Part shown: positions 15,284-23,051 of the stretch, one piece after another | How the letters are laid out: each line of letters opens with the position of its first letter | How positions within the stretch are numbered: position 1 is the stretch's first letter | Assembly (NCBI GenBank): GCA_021799615.1 | Contig: JAJZAC010000020.1 | Location: 1 to 33,628, forward strand | Length of the DNA stretch: 33,628 nt | From: Actinomycetes bacterium | GTDB lineage: Bacteria > Actinomycetota > Acidimicrobiia > Acidimicrobiales > RAAP-2 | Direction: 5' to 3' | The notes under the pieces: model-generated | What the model was told of the DNA's origin: nothing | Databases searched by the model: none | The model's input: only the letters and a program-made list of their open reading frames with translations | Made by a program: the position numbers and the translations under genes

Positions 15284-15961
15284 TCACGCTGCCAGCTTGT
15301 ACCCCATGCCGCGCACCGTGATGATGTAGCGGGGGTTCGCGGGATCGGCCTCGACCTTCGTGCGCAGCCTCCGCACGTGCACGTCGACGAGCCGCCCGTC
15401 GCCGAAGTAGTCGTACCCCCAGACCTGTTCGAGGAGGTGCTCCCTACTCAGCACCCGGCCGGGATTGCGCGCCAGCTCGGTGAGCAGGCGGAATTCCGTG
15501 CGGGTGCAGTGGATCTCCTCGCCGCCGCGCCGGACGACACCGGCGTCGGGGACGACCTCGACGTCGCCGAAGGTCAGGGTCCCGACGTCACCGTCGGCGG
15601 CGCGGGTCCGCCGCAGCAGGGCGCGGATGCGTGCTCCGAGTTCCTTGGCCACGAACGGCTTGGTGACATAGTCGTCCGCACCGGCTTCGAGCCCGGCCAC
15701 CACATCGTGGGTGTCCGAACGGGCGGTGACCATGATCACTGGCACGGCGCTGGCCCGCCGGATGGACCGGCAGGTGTCGAACCCGTCCATGCCCGGCAGC
15801 ATCAGGTCGAGCAGGACCAGGTCGGTCGGATCGCGGGCGAAGGCGTCGATGGCCTCCTCGCCGCTGGCTACGTCCACGACGTCGTGCCCCTCGCCCTCGA
15901 GGGCGAGGCGCATCGACGAGCGGATGCGCTCGTCGTCCTCGACTACCAGGATGGTGCTCAC
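15284..15961 (-). CDS. mtrA: OmpR-family response regulator, MtrA type
   Basis: The 225-residue regulator has a receiver domain (VSTILVVEDDERIRSSM; acidic pocket D9/D10, phosphoacceptor D52 in LLDLMLPG, T79, K101) and a winged-helix DNA-binding domain (about 128-225: TRTEFRLLTELARNPGRVLSREHLLEQVWGY, RLVDVHVRRLRTKVE, ITVRGMGYKLAA). The C-terminal half closely resembles actinobacterial MtrA as I remember it. The frame is open upstream to 16039, but GTG 15961 (VSTILVVEDD) fits the family start and has an AGGGG ribosome binding site about 8 nt before it. The upstream residues are non-conserved. First gene of the mtrA-mtrB-lpqB-like operon. I found no clear TAnnnT at leaderless spacing. Confidence 0.92.
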   Translation of the reverse strand: MSTILVVEDDERIRSSMRLALEGEGHDVVDVASGEEAIDAFARDPTDLVLLDLMLPGMDGFDTCRSIRRASAVPVIMVTARSDTHDVVAGLEAGADDYVTKPFVAKELGARIRALLRRTRAADGDVGTLTFGDVEVVPDAGVVRRGGEEIHCTRTEFRLLTELARNPGRVLSREHLLEQVWGYDYFGDGRLVDVHVRRLRTKVEADPANPRYIITVRGMGYKLAA

Positions 15962-16063
15962 GGACCGCCCCTGCGGAAACCGCCCGGCCGGCCGTCCCGA
16001 CCGGGTCGTGCTCCACAGTGTGGCAGGCCCGGCCGCCATGGCGCGACCGGGACCACCGGGTGG

Positions 16064-17722
16064 TCAGGCGAGCCAGATCTGGGTGGGCCAGATGGTGCCC
16101 GAGATCATCCCGAAGGCGGGCTTTCCCTCGGGAGTGGTCGGGTTGTCGAAGTTCTGGACCTTCGCCTGGGCGCCGATCGACCAGACGGTGCGCGCCGTCC
16201 ACAGGTAGGGGATGTCCGTGCCCATCAACTGACCGACCCTCTGGTAGGCCGTGGCCACCGCCGCCGGATCGGTGGCCTGTCGGCCCTGCTGGAGCGCCGC
16301 CTCCATGGCCGGGTCGGTGTTGCGGGCCATGTTGATCGAGAACGCCGAGTTGATCTGGGTCGGGCTCCAGAAGATGTAGTTCAGGTCGGGGTTGACGGCG
16401 GAGAATTGGCGCCACACCTGGGCCTGGAACCCCCCGGTCAGCGCAGTGTTGATCAGCTGGGCCTGCTGGATGGGGTTGAGCTGGACCTGCATCCCGACCG
16501 CGGCGAACTGAGCCTGGAGGAACTGGGCGATCTGCGTGGTCGACGGGGAGGGGACGTGGTTCAGGGTGAACGACACGGGACGGCCCACGTCGGCCAGGAG
16601 CGACCGGGCCCTGGCCGGATCGTGGGTCGGGTAGCCGGTGGGCCCGTAGTAGGGGGTCCCGGGCACGAACGGGCCGTTCGACGTGGGGTTCAGCCCCTTG
16701 GTGATGACCTTCACGTAGTCGGCGGAGCTCACCGCGGCGGCGGCCGCCTGGCGGACCCGGACGTCGTCGAAGGGCGGCTTGGACAGGTTGAGGAGGACGC
16801 AGTCCATGTCCGGCTCGCCCACGATGTTCTTCGAGTCGTCGACGAAGCCGAGGGACGACTGGGCCTGGAGCTCGCCGGTGACCGACGGCGTCGACGTGTG
16901 CATGATGTCGACGACGCCGGTCTGCAGCGACTGGAAGAGCTGCTGACTGTCGGTGATGGGCCGGTACTCGATGGCGTCGAGGTAGGGAAGTCCCGGTCGC
17001 CAGTAATGGGGATTGCGGGTGGCCGTGAAGTGGTCGTTCTGGACCCATTCGGCGAAGACGAACGGCCCGGTCCCCACCGGGTGGGTGGTGCCGTTCGGGT
17101 CGGCCAGCATCGACGGGGCTACCGGGTACGCGATCTGGCCGCCGATGCCGCCGCAGAGGTAGTAGTCGAACGGCACCCACGGTGCGTGCATGGTGACCGT
17201 GACCTCCAGCGGACCCGATGCGGTCACGGTGGCGATGTTGGTGACCGCCGGGCCCGTCAGGAGGGACTTCTGGTGGGCCTGGAAATTGATGACGAGGGCG
17301 CTGGCGTCGAACGGCGTGCCGTCGTGGAACATGACGTTCGGTCGGAGCGCGATCGTCCACACGGTGCCGTCGGCGTTCCGGGTGATCGACTGGGCCAGGT
17401 AGGGCTGGACCGAGCCGTCGGCGGCCACGATGGCGAGGGGGTCGAAGACCGTGCGGGCGTAGAGGACGCCGGTTGCGTCGTAGGTCGCCGTGGTGGGATT
17501 GAACCCCTTCTCTTCGGCCTCGGTGCCGAAGATGACCTTGCCACCCCGTTTCGGGGCCGCGTTGGTGATGCCGTCCGGATGGGAGGAGCCCGAGCCCGAG
17601 CCGGAGCCGGAACCCGAACTGCAGGCACTCAGCAGGCCGCCGGCGCCCCCCACGGCGGCGATGCCGGCGGTGGTCGCCGCGCCCTTGGCCAGGAACGTGC
17701 GGCGGTCGATCCGATCGGACAT
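16064..17722 (-). CDS. Family 5 solute-binding lipoprotein (peptide/nickel-type), Tat-exported
   Basis: Extracytoplasmic binding protein of the DppA/OppA class, 552 residues, for an ABC importer of oligopeptides or similar solutes. The N-terminus has a twin-arginine motif RRTFLAK (7-13), a hydrophobic helix and lipobox LLSAC with Cys34, so it is probably folded in the cytoplasm, Tat-exported and lipid-anchored. A Gly/Ser linker follows (SSGSGSGSGSGSS). The body has family landmarks: GGKVIFGTEAEEKGFNPTTA, VWTIALRPNVMFHDGTPFDA, HPVGTGPFVFAEW and RNPHYWRPGLPYLDAIEYR. Ribosome binding site GGAGGGG lies 3 nt before the ATG. No permease or ATPase genes adjoin it, so the transporter partner is elsewhere or absent. 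Ligand unknown. Confidence 0.92.
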   Translation of the reverse strand: MSDRIDRRTFLAKGAATTAGIAAVGGAGGLLSACSSGSGSGSGSGSSHPDGITNAAPKRGGKVIFGTEAEEKGFNPTTATYDATGVLYARTVFDPLAIVAADGSVQPYLAQSITRNADGTVWTIALRPNVMFHDGTPFDASALVINFQAHQKSLLTGPAVTNIATVTASGPLEVTVTMHAPWVPFDYYLCGGIGGQIAYPVAPSMLADPNGTTHPVGTGPFVFAEWVQNDHFTATRNPHYWRPGLPYLDAIEYRPITDSQQLFQSLQTGVVDIMHTSTPSVTGELQAQSSLGFVDDSKNIVGEPDMDCVLLNLSKPPFDDVRVRQAAAAAVSSADYVKVITKGLNPTSNGPFVPGTPYYGPTGYPTHDPARARSLLADVGRPVSFTLNHVPSPSTTQIAQFLQAQFAAVGMQVQLNPIQQAQLINTALTGGFQAQVWRQFSAVNPDLNYIFWSPTQINSAFSINMARNTDPAMEAALQQGRQATDPAAVATAYQRVGQLMGTDIPYLWTARTVWSIGAQAKVQNFDNPTTPEGKPAFGMISGTIWPTQIWLA

Positions 17723-17773
17723 GGTCCCCTCCGGTGGTCTCGAGCGGCCCCCACGCGAGGGCCGCCGTGGATG

Positions 17774-17798
17774 CCGTCGACCGTCGACGTCCGTCGAC
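17774..17798. repeat. Three closely spaced CCGTCGAC repeats
   Basis: CCGTCGAC occurs at 17774, 17781 and 17791 in the 233 bp gap between the binding-protein gene and xerC. Each contains the palindrome GTCGAC. Clustered short repeats about 50-75 bp upstream of the binding-protein ATG could be a regulator site; the high GC makes chance possible. An odd palindrome CTGACGGTCAG is also present at 17839-17849. Confidence 0.35.
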
Positions 17799-17943
17799 GG
17801 CGATCGCGGCGACCTCCGGGTCCTGGTCCCCCCCGGACCTGACGGTCAGTCACGATGCCGGGAGGCTACTCGGCTGGCAACCGGTGCGCTGGACGGACCG
17901 GGTCCGCCGGGAGGGCGTCCGGGGTACCGGCGGTGGCGGGCGG

Positions 17944-17955
17944 TACCATCGGAAC
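17944..17955 (+). promoter_or_regulatory. Leaderless promoter -10 of xerC, flanked by GGTACC pair
   Basis: TACCAT at 17944-17949 followed by 6 nt leads to GTG 17956, identifying the xerC start. A GGTACC palindrome at 17942-17947 overlaps this hexamer and a second lies at 17923-17928, so a repressor site over the promoter is possible. Confidence 0.55.
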
Positions 17956-18837
17956 GTGGCATGGGACCTCGAAGGTTTCGAGCGCTCGCTCGGTGACCGG
18001 GCCGCCTCGACGCGGCGTGCCTACGTGGGGGACGTCGCCGCCTTCGTCGAGTGGGCGTCGCGAGGCTCGGTCACCGGACCGGCAGAGGTCGACCGGCTCG
18101 GCCTGCGGCGATACCTGGCCTACCTGGGCACCCGCCGGTACGCCCGGGCGACGGTGGCCCGCAAGGCGGCAGCGCTGCGCGCCTACTTCGCCTGGTGCCA
18201 CCGGCACGGTACGACGGGATCGGACCCGGCAGCGGGCCTTTCGGCCCCCGCTCCCGCCTCCCGCCTCCCCCGCGTGCTGAACGGGGACGAGGTCGCGGCG
18301 CTCCTCGACGGGGAGCGGCGCTCGGCGACCGGGGTGGCGCGCCACGTCCGCCTCCGCGACGACGCGGTCCTGGAGGTCCTCTACGGTGCCGGCCTGCGGG
18401 TGGCCGAGCTGAGCGGCCTCGACGTCGGCGATGCCGATCTCTCCCGGCGCACCCTGCGGGTCGTGGGGAAAGGCGACAAGGAACGGGTGGTGCTGGTCCA
18501 CGCCCAGGCGGCCCGAGCGGTCGCCGCCTGGCTGCGCGACGGCCGGCCGGTCATGGCGGCGTCGGGCCAGGCGGGCGAAGCCATGTTCGTCAACGCCCGT
18601 GGCCGGAGGCTCGGCGTGCGGGACGTCCGGCGCATCGTCGACCGCCGATCGCCCGTCCCGCTGCACCCCCACGCACTCCGCCACACCTTCGCCACCCACC
18701 TCCTCGACGGGGGTGCGGACCTGCGGGTGGTCCAGGAGCTCCTCGGTCACGCCAGTCTGACCACCACGCAGGTCTACACTCATGTCAGCAAGGAGCGGTT
18801 GCTCACCGTGTACGGGGGAACCCATCCACGGGCCTGA
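17956..18837 (+). CDS. xerC: Tyrosine recombinase XerC
   Basis: Site-specific recombinase that resolves chromosome dimers at dif, acting with XerD. The 293-residue protein has an N-terminal SAM-like DNA-binding domain (about 1-90) and a catalytic domain with the full active-site set: R148 (GAGLRVAELSGL), K172 (GKGDKERVV), H239 and R242 (HALRHTF), H265 (LLGHASL) and nucleophile Y274 (TQVYTHV). The frame is open upstream, but GTG 17956 sits exactly 6 nt after TACCAT and gives the normal length, starting (V)AWDLEGFERSL. There are no att-like repeats or phage genes nearby, so this is the housekeeping recombinase, not an integrase. Its 3' end overlaps the sigma gene if that gene starts at 18782. 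Confidence 0.93.
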   Translation: MAWDLEGFERSLGDRAASTRRAYVGDVAAFVEWASRGSVTGPAEVDRLGLRRYLAYLGTRRYARATVARKAAALRAYFAWCHRHGTTGSDPAAGLSAPAPASRLPRVLNGDEVAALLDGERRSATGVARHVRLRDDAVLEVLYGAGLRVAELSGLDVGDADLSRRTLRVVGKGDKERVVLVHAQAARAVAAWLRDGRPVMAASGQAGEAMFVNARGRRLGVRDVRRIVDRRSPVPLHPHALRHTFATHLLDGGADLRVVQELLGHASLTTTQVYTHVSKERLLTVYGGTHPRA

Positions 18838-19723
18838 GGGAGACGTTGCCACGCGAGCTGACATCGCCGGACAGCACACGAGCGACCCGATCGAGCACGG
18901 TGTGGCGCGCCTGTGGGCCGAGTACAAGCGGACCGGGGAACGCCACCTGCGGGACCAGCTCATCGTCCACTACGCCCCGGTGGTCAAGTACGTGGCAGGG
19001 CGGGTGTCCGTCGGGCTTCCGCGACATGTGGACGAGTCCGACCTCGCCAGCTACGGGGTCATCGGGCTGATCGACGCCATCGAGCGCTTCGACCCCGTGC
19101 GCAACGTGAAGTTCGAGACCTACGCCATCCCGCGCATCAAGGGCGCCATCATCGACGAGCTCCGCTCGATCGACTGGGTGCCGCGGTCGGTGCGCTCCAA
19201 GGCCCGGGCGGTGGAGCAGTCGTACGGCAAGCTGGAGGCGACACTGCACCGGACGCCGACCGACGCCGAGGTGGCCGCCGACCTGGGCATGACCGAAGGC
19301 GAATTCCAGACCGTGCTGCGGAAGATCTCCTTCGTCGGCGTCGTCGCCCTCGACGAGGTGTTCCACGGAGGGGACCGGTCGGAGCGCTCGACGCTGGGCG
19401 ACACGCTCGCCGACTCGGCGGCTGGCCCGGTGGCGACGTTCGAGGTCAAGGAGATGAAGGAGTCCCTGATCCGGGCGGTCAACCAGATGGCGGAGCGGGA
19501 GCGCACGGTGCTCTCGCTCTACTACTACGAGGGTCTGACCCTGGCGGAGATCGGCGAGGTGCTGGGCGTCACCGAGAGCAGGGTGTGCCAGATCCACACC
19601 AAGGCCGTCCTGCAACTGCGGGGCAAACTGGCCGACGCGTCCGACGGTCCCCGGCGCACGCCGGCCCGGACCGGCCGCGGGCGCCGGGGGGCCGCCGCCG
19701 GGGTCGATCGCGCCGCCGGCTGA
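18782..19723 (+). CDS. whiG: Sigma-28-type RNA polymerase sigma factor, WhiG/FliA family
   Basis: Alternative sigma factor of 313 residues. Region 1.2/2 motifs: LWAEYKRTGERHLRDQLIVHYAP, VKYVAGRVSVGLPRHVDESDLASYGVIGLIDAIERFD, KFETYAIPRIKGAIIDELR, and DWVPRSVRSKARAVE. Region 3 follows (RTPTDAEVAADLGM). Region 4 is MAERERTVLSLYYYEGLTLAEIGEVLGVTESRVCQIHTKAVLQL. This matches Streptomyces WhiG closely as remembered, and whiG near rpsB-tsf is also the Streptomyces order. The basic tail after about 285 is low complexity. Start uncertain: ATG 18782 overlaps xerC by 56 bp; the only other in-frame start is GTG 18902, which keeps the conserved region but leaves just 3 residues before it. No good ribosome binding site is visible at either. 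In other lineages this family controls sporulation or flagella; target genes are not in view. Confidence 0.88.
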   Translation: MSARSGCSPCTGEPIHGPEGDVATRADIAGQHTSDPIEHGVARLWAEYKRTGERHLRDQLIVHYAPVVKYVAGRVSVGLPRHVDESDLASYGVIGLIDAIERFDPVRNVKFETYAIPRIKGAIIDELRSIDWVPRSVRSKARAVEQSYGKLEATLHRTPTDAEVAADLGMTEGEFQTVLRKISFVGVVALDEVFHGGDRSERSTLGDTLADSAAGPVATFEVKEMKESLIRAVNQMAERERTVLSLYYYEGLTLAEIGEVLGVTESRVCQIHTKAVLQLRGKLADASDGPRRTPARTGRGRRGAAAGVDRAAG

Positions 19724-19747
19724 ACCTGCGGGCGGGCCCCGGTCCGG

Positions 19748-19777
19748 TTGGAGCGGACGTCCGCGACCTACTACGAT
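19748..19777 (+). promoter_or_regulatory. Promoter of rpsB-tsf
   Basis: TTGGAG (19748-19753) and TACGAT (19772-19777) are separated by 18 bp, a fair -35/-10 pair. Transcription would start near 19784, giving an about 114 nt leader before rpsB, unlike the leaderless genes of the window. Confidence 0.5.
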
Positions 19778-19837
19778 CAAGGCGCCCTGCCGACCGGCAC
19801 GGGCGGTACACCAACCGACCAGAAACCTGGCCGCGCC

Positions 19838-19883
19838 CACGGTCGCCCCTCAGGGGGTGCTGCGGTCCAGGTCGACAACCGTG
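19838..19883 (+). promoter_or_regulatory. Possible structured leader of rpsB
   Basis: CACGGT (19838-19843) can pair with ACCGTG (19878-19883), enclosing a CCCC/GGGG hairpin (19846-19849 with 19853-19856). The 3' arm abuts the rpsB ribosome binding site at 19884-19890. This is the place for an S2 autoregulatory element, but I cannot match it to a known family. Confidence 0.3.
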
Positions 19884-19897
19884 AAGGGAGCATGTCC

Positions 19898-20890
19898 ATG
19901 GCCGTCGTCACGATGAAGGAACTTCTCTCCGCAGGAGTGCACTTCGGACACCAGACCAGGCGCTGGAACCCGAAGATGCGCCGGTTCATCCTCGGCGAAC
20001 GCAACGGGATCTACCTGATCGACCTCCGGCAAACCATGCAGGGCATCGAGGGCGCCTATACCTACGCCCGCGACCTCGTCGCCAGGGGTGGGACCATCCT
20101 GTTCGTCGGGACGAAGAAGCAGACCCAGGACCCGGTGGCCACGTTCGCCGAGGCCTGCGGCATGCCCTACGTGAACGAGCGGTGGCTCGGTGGGATGCTC
20201 ACGAACTTCCAGACCGTCTCGGCACGGGTGAAGAGGATGCAGGAATTCGAGGCGATGGAGCGGGCCGGTGACTTCGCCGCCATGCCGAAGAAGGAAGCGC
20301 TCCGTCACAGCCGTGAGCTGGAGAAGCTCCGCCGGAACCTCGGCGGGATCCGTAACTTGGACCGACTGCCCGACGCCATCTTCGTCATCGACACGAAGAA
20401 GGAGCACATCGCCGTCACCGAGGCAAACAAGTTGGGACTCCCGGTGATCGCCGTCGTCGACACCAATTGCGACCCGGACGTGATCGACTACGTCATCCCC
20501 GGCAACGACGACGCCATCCGGTCGGGGACGCTGCTGTGCCGGGTCATCGCCGACGCCGTGACCGAGGGTCGCTACATCGCGCAGCAGCGCCCGAAGGCCG
20601 CCGCGGCAGCAGCCGCCGCCGCCGAAGCCGCCGCTCCCGCTGCTGCCGCCCCGGCTCCCGCCGCTCCTGCCGCCGCCGCTCCCGCTGCTGCCGCCCCGGC
20701 TCCCGCCGCTCCTGTCGCCGAAGCCGCCGCTCCCGCCGCTCCCGCTGCTGCCGCCCCGGCTCCCGCCGCTCCTGCCGCCGAAGCCGAAGCCCCGGCTGCG
20801 GCTGCCGCCGAAACCCCGGCCGCAGAGACCGCACCCGCGACCGCCGCCCCCGCCGCCAGCGACAGCGCCGAGACCCCCGAGGAGGCCTGA
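19898..20890 (+). CDS. rpsB: 30S ribosomal protein S2
   Basis: Structural protein of the small subunit, added late in assembly. It begins [21 protein letters not shown] and runs through standard S2 motifs ([82 protein letters not shown]). Core S2 ends near residue 230. The remaining about 100 residues are an Ala/Pro/Glu tail coded by tandem DNA repeats, longer than usual for S2 (330 residues total). ATG 19898 is preferred over ATG 19892 because the ribosome binding site AAGGGAG (19884-19890) is 7 nt from the former but only 1 nt from the latter. tsf follows after 2 bp. Confidence 0.96.
   Translation: MAVVTMKELLSAGVHFGHQTRRWNPKMRRFILGERNGIYLIDLRQTMQGIEGAYTYARDLVARGGTILFVGTKKQTQDPVATFAEACGMPYVNERWLGGMLTNFQTVSARVKRMQEFEAMERAGDFAAMPKKEALRHSRELEKLRRNLGGIRNLDRLPDAIFVIDTKKEHIAVTEANKLGLPVIAVVDTNCDPDVIDYVIPGNDDAIRSGTLLCRVIADAVTEGRYIAQQRPKAAAAAAAAAEAAAPAAAAPAPAAPAAAAPAAAAPAPAAPVAEAAAPAAPAAAAPAPAAPAAEAEAPAAAAAETPAAETAPATAAPAASDSAETPEEA
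20631..20774 (+). repeat. 39-bp direct repeats in the rpsB 3' end
   Basis: The same 39 bp sequence, starting CCGCTCCCGCTGCTGCCGCC and ending CCGCTCCTG, occurs at 20631-20669, 20676-20714 and 20736-20774. The copies are in frame and encode the Ala/Pro tail of S2. Their near identity points to recent slippage or unequal exchange. Confidence 0.85.
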
Positions 20891-20892
20891 CC

Positions 20893-21687
20893 ATGCCCGC
20901 CATCACCGCGAAGGACGTCCAGCGGCTGCGCCAGGCAACCGGCGTCGGCATGCTCGACGCCAAACGAGCGCTCGAGGCGACGGACGGCGACTTCGACCGG
21001 GCGGTCACCTGGTTGCGCGAGCAGGGACTGGCCGGCGCTGCCAAGCGTGCGGATCGCGAGGCAGCCGAGGGGGCGGTGGCCGTCGGCCGGTCCGGCGATG
21101 TCGTCTCCATCGTCCAGCTGCGATGCGAAACGGACTTCGTCGCCAAGTCGGCCGAGTTCGTGAACCTCGTGGGCGAGCTGGCCGACCTGGTGGCGTCGAA
21201 GGGCGAGGCAGCGGTCGACGAGCGCGCATCGGACGTCGACCGGCTCAAGACCACGCTGAAGGAGAACATCTCCGTCGGCAGGGTGGTCCGGATCGAGGGC
21301 GGCGGGCCCGTCGTCGTCGACAGCTACCTCCATGTCCAGGCCGGTCGGGGCGTCAACGCGGTGGTGGTCGCCCTACGCGGCGGCACGGCGCAGCTCGCCC
21401 ACGACGTCGCCGCCCACATCGCCTTCGCCCGCCCGGCGTACGTCCGTCGGGACGAGGTGCCGGAGGCCGAGGTGGCGGCCGAGCGCGAGACCGTGGAGCG
21501 GATCGCCCGGAACGAGGGCAAGCCCGAAGCGGCGTTGCCGAAGATCGTCGAGGGACGGATGGGTGGCTGGTTCAAGGAGCGGGTGCTGCTCGACCAGCCG
21601 TACGTGCGTGACGAGAAGCAGACGATCGCCACCCTGCTCGGCGACGCGGAGGTCGTGGAGTTCGCCCAGGTCGTCGTGGGCGACTGA
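20893..21687 (+). CDS. tsf: Elongation factor Ts
   Basis: Guanine nucleotide exchange factor for EF-Tu. The 264-residue protein starts MPAITAKDVQRLRQATGVGMLDAKRAL (UBA-like N domain with GVGMLDAK, about 1-50), then GAVAVGRSGDVVSIVQLRCETDFVAKSAEF, the TDFVA motif that contacts EF-Tu near residue 79. Two core subdomains follow, ending in WFKERVLLDQPYVRDEKQTIATLL. Length and order match actinobacterial EF-Ts. The ribosome binding site GGAGG (20881-20885) is 7 nt before ATG and lies within the last codons of rpsB, fitting the usual rpsB-tsf co-translation. Confidence 0.97.
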   Translation: MPAITAKDVQRLRQATGVGMLDAKRALEATDGDFDRAVTWLREQGLAGAAKRADREAAEGAVAVGRSGDVVSIVQLRCETDFVAKSAEFVNLVGELADLVASKGEAAVDERASDVDRLKTTLKENISVGRVVRIEGGGPVVVDSYLHVQAGRGVNAVVVALRGGTAQLAHDVAAHIAFARPAYVRRDEVPEAEVAAERETVERIARNEGKPEAALPKIVEGRMGGWFKERVLLDQPYVRDEKQTIATLLGDAEVVEFAQVVVGD

Positions 21688-21697
21688 AGGCACGCCC

Positions 21698-22417
21698 GTG
21701 GCTCACCGGCGACGCATCGTCCTGAAGATGTCTGGCGAGGCCCTGGCCTCGTCAGCTTCGGACGAGACGGTCGACGCCACCGTGGTCGAGCGGATCGCCG
21801 CCGAGATCGCCCGGGCCCGCGCCGAGCTCGACCTGGAGCTCGCCGTGATGGTCGGCGGCGGCAACATCTGGCGCGGCGAGACCGGGGCGGGCGCCGGCAT
21901 GGACCGGGCCACCTCCGACACCATGGGGATGCTCGGAACGGTCATCAACGCCCTGGCCCTCCAGGACGCCCTGGAGCACCATGACCAGCCCACCCGTGTC
22001 CTGACGGCCATCCACATGGCCGAGGTGGCCGAGCCCTATATCCGGCGACGCGCCATCCGCCACCTCGACAAGGGCAGGGTGGTGGTGTTCGCCGCCGGGA
22101 TGGGCAACCCGTACTTCACCACCGATACGTCGGCGGCGCTGCGGGCTGCGGAGATCGAGGCCCACCTGTTGTGCAAGGGGACCCACGGCGGTGTGGACGG
22201 GGTCTACAGCGCCGACCCTCGGCTCGACCCGACGGCCACCCGCTACGACGAGATCCCGTTCATGGACGTGGTGGCGAAGGACCTGCGGGTGATGGACCTC
22301 ACGGCGATCACCTTCTGCAGGGACAACGCACTGCCCATCCTCGTCTTCGACCTGATGGGGCCGGGGAACATCGTCCGGGCGCTGGGTGGCGAGCCGATCG
22401 GGACGCTGATCCGTTGA
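21698..22417 (+). CDS. pyrH: UMP kinase
   Basis: Phosphorylates UMP to UDP in pyrimidine nucleotide synthesis; bacterial UMP kinases are hexamers of the amino-acid kinase fold, often GTP-activated and UTP-inhibited. The 239 residues show RRIVLKMSGEALA (phosphate loop), LAVMVGGGNIWRGETGAGAGMDRATSDTMGMLGTVINALALQD, KGRVVVFAAGMGNPYFTTDTSAALRAAEI, GVDGVYSADPRLDPTA, and DLTAITFCRDNALPILVFDL. GTG 21698 is preceded by GAAGG (21686-21690) with 7 nt spacing and places the conserved strand right after the start. It lies 10 bp after tsf in the widely conserved rpsB-tsf-pyrH-frr order. Confidence 0.97.
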   Translation: MAHRRRIVLKMSGEALASSASDETVDATVVERIAAEIARARAELDLELAVMVGGGNIWRGETGAGAGMDRATSDTMGMLGTVINALALQDALEHHDQPTRVLTAIHMAEVAEPYIRRRAIRHLDKGRVVVFAAGMGNPYFTTDTSAALRAAEIEAHLLCKGTHGGVDGVYSADPRLDPTATRYDEIPFMDVVAKDLRVMDLTAITFCRDNALPILVFDLMGPGNIVRALGGEPIGTLIR

Positions 22418-22466
22418 GCCGGGGCCCGTACGACGCCGAGAGCCTGCCCCGCCCGGCCCTGCTCGC

Positions 22467-22481
22467 TACGCTGGAGGTCCG
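22467..22481 (+). promoter_or_regulatory. Possible frr promoter -10 with ribosome binding site
   Basis: TACGCT (22467-22472) lies 9 nt before ATG 22482, not 6, and GGAGG (22473-22477) sits between. Either a very short-leader transcript starts here or the hexamer is chance and the ribosome binding site is what matters. The 64 bp pyrH-frr gap holds nothing else obvious. Confidence 0.35.
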
Positions 22482-23051
22482 ATGGACGACGAGCTGACCG
22501 CCCTCGTGGTGGCAGAGACCCGCGACCGCATGGCGAAGGCGGTCGACCACACGCAGTCGGAGTTCGGTTCGGTGCGGACGGGTCGTGCCACCCCGGCATT
22601 GGTGGAACACCTGAAGGTGGACTACTACGGCGCCGAGACGGAGTTGCGTCAGCTGGCAGGGTTCAGCGTGCCCGAAGCGCGGCTCCTCGTGATCTCGCCG
22701 TACGACAAGGGCGCGGTCGGTGCCATCGAGAAGGCTCTGCAGGGTTCCGACCTCGGCATCCAACCCTCGAACGACGGGACCGTGATCCGGCTGTCGTTCC
22801 CCGTGCCCACGGAGGAGCGTAGGAAGGAACTGGTCAAGGTGGTCCGCCAGAAGGCGGAGGACGGCCGGGTGGCCGTCCGCAACCTCCGCCGTTCTGCTCG
22901 TCACGAGCTCGAGGGCCTCCAGCGGGACGGCGAGCTGTCGGGGGACGCGCTCGAGCGCGTGGAGAAGGAGCTGGACCGGCTCACCCAGGAGCAGGTGGCC
23001 GCCATCGACCGCCTGCTTGCGCACAAGGAGCAGGAGCTCCTCGAGATCTGA
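22482..23051 (+). CDS. frr: Ribosome recycling factor
   Basis: Splits post-termination ribosomes together with EF-G. The 189-residue protein matches the family's length and motifs: RMAKAVDHTQSEFGSVRTGRATPALVEHLKVDYYG near 15, VPEARLLVISPYDKGAVGAIEKALQGSDLGIQPSNDG, VIRLSFPVPTEERRKELVK, and the long helical domain VRNLRRSARHELEGL. It has a GGAGG site 4 nt before the ATG. Its TGA shares one base with the cdsA ATG (TGATG), so cdsA translation is probably coupled. Confidence 0.97.
   Translation: MDDELTALVVAETRDRMAKAVDHTQSEFGSVRTGRATPALVEHLKVDYYGAETELRQLAGFSVPEARLLVISPYDKGAVGAIEKALQGSDLGIQPSNDGTVIRLSFPVPTEERRKELVKVVRQKAEDGRVAVRNLRRSARHELEGLQRDGELSGDALERVEKELDRLTQEQVAAIDRLLAHKEQELLEI

Noticed and set aside
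15179-17842. Plus-strand open frame of 887 codons
   Set aside because: It is antisense to mtrA and the binding-protein gene, which have full domain motifs. The frame is open only because of high GC; its translation is low-complexity Gly/Asp/Val/Arg without motifs.
17956-18837. Possible integrase of a mobile element
   Set aside because: Length, active site and location beside whiG-rpsB fit chromosomal XerC. No att-like repeats, tRNA or phage genes are nearby.
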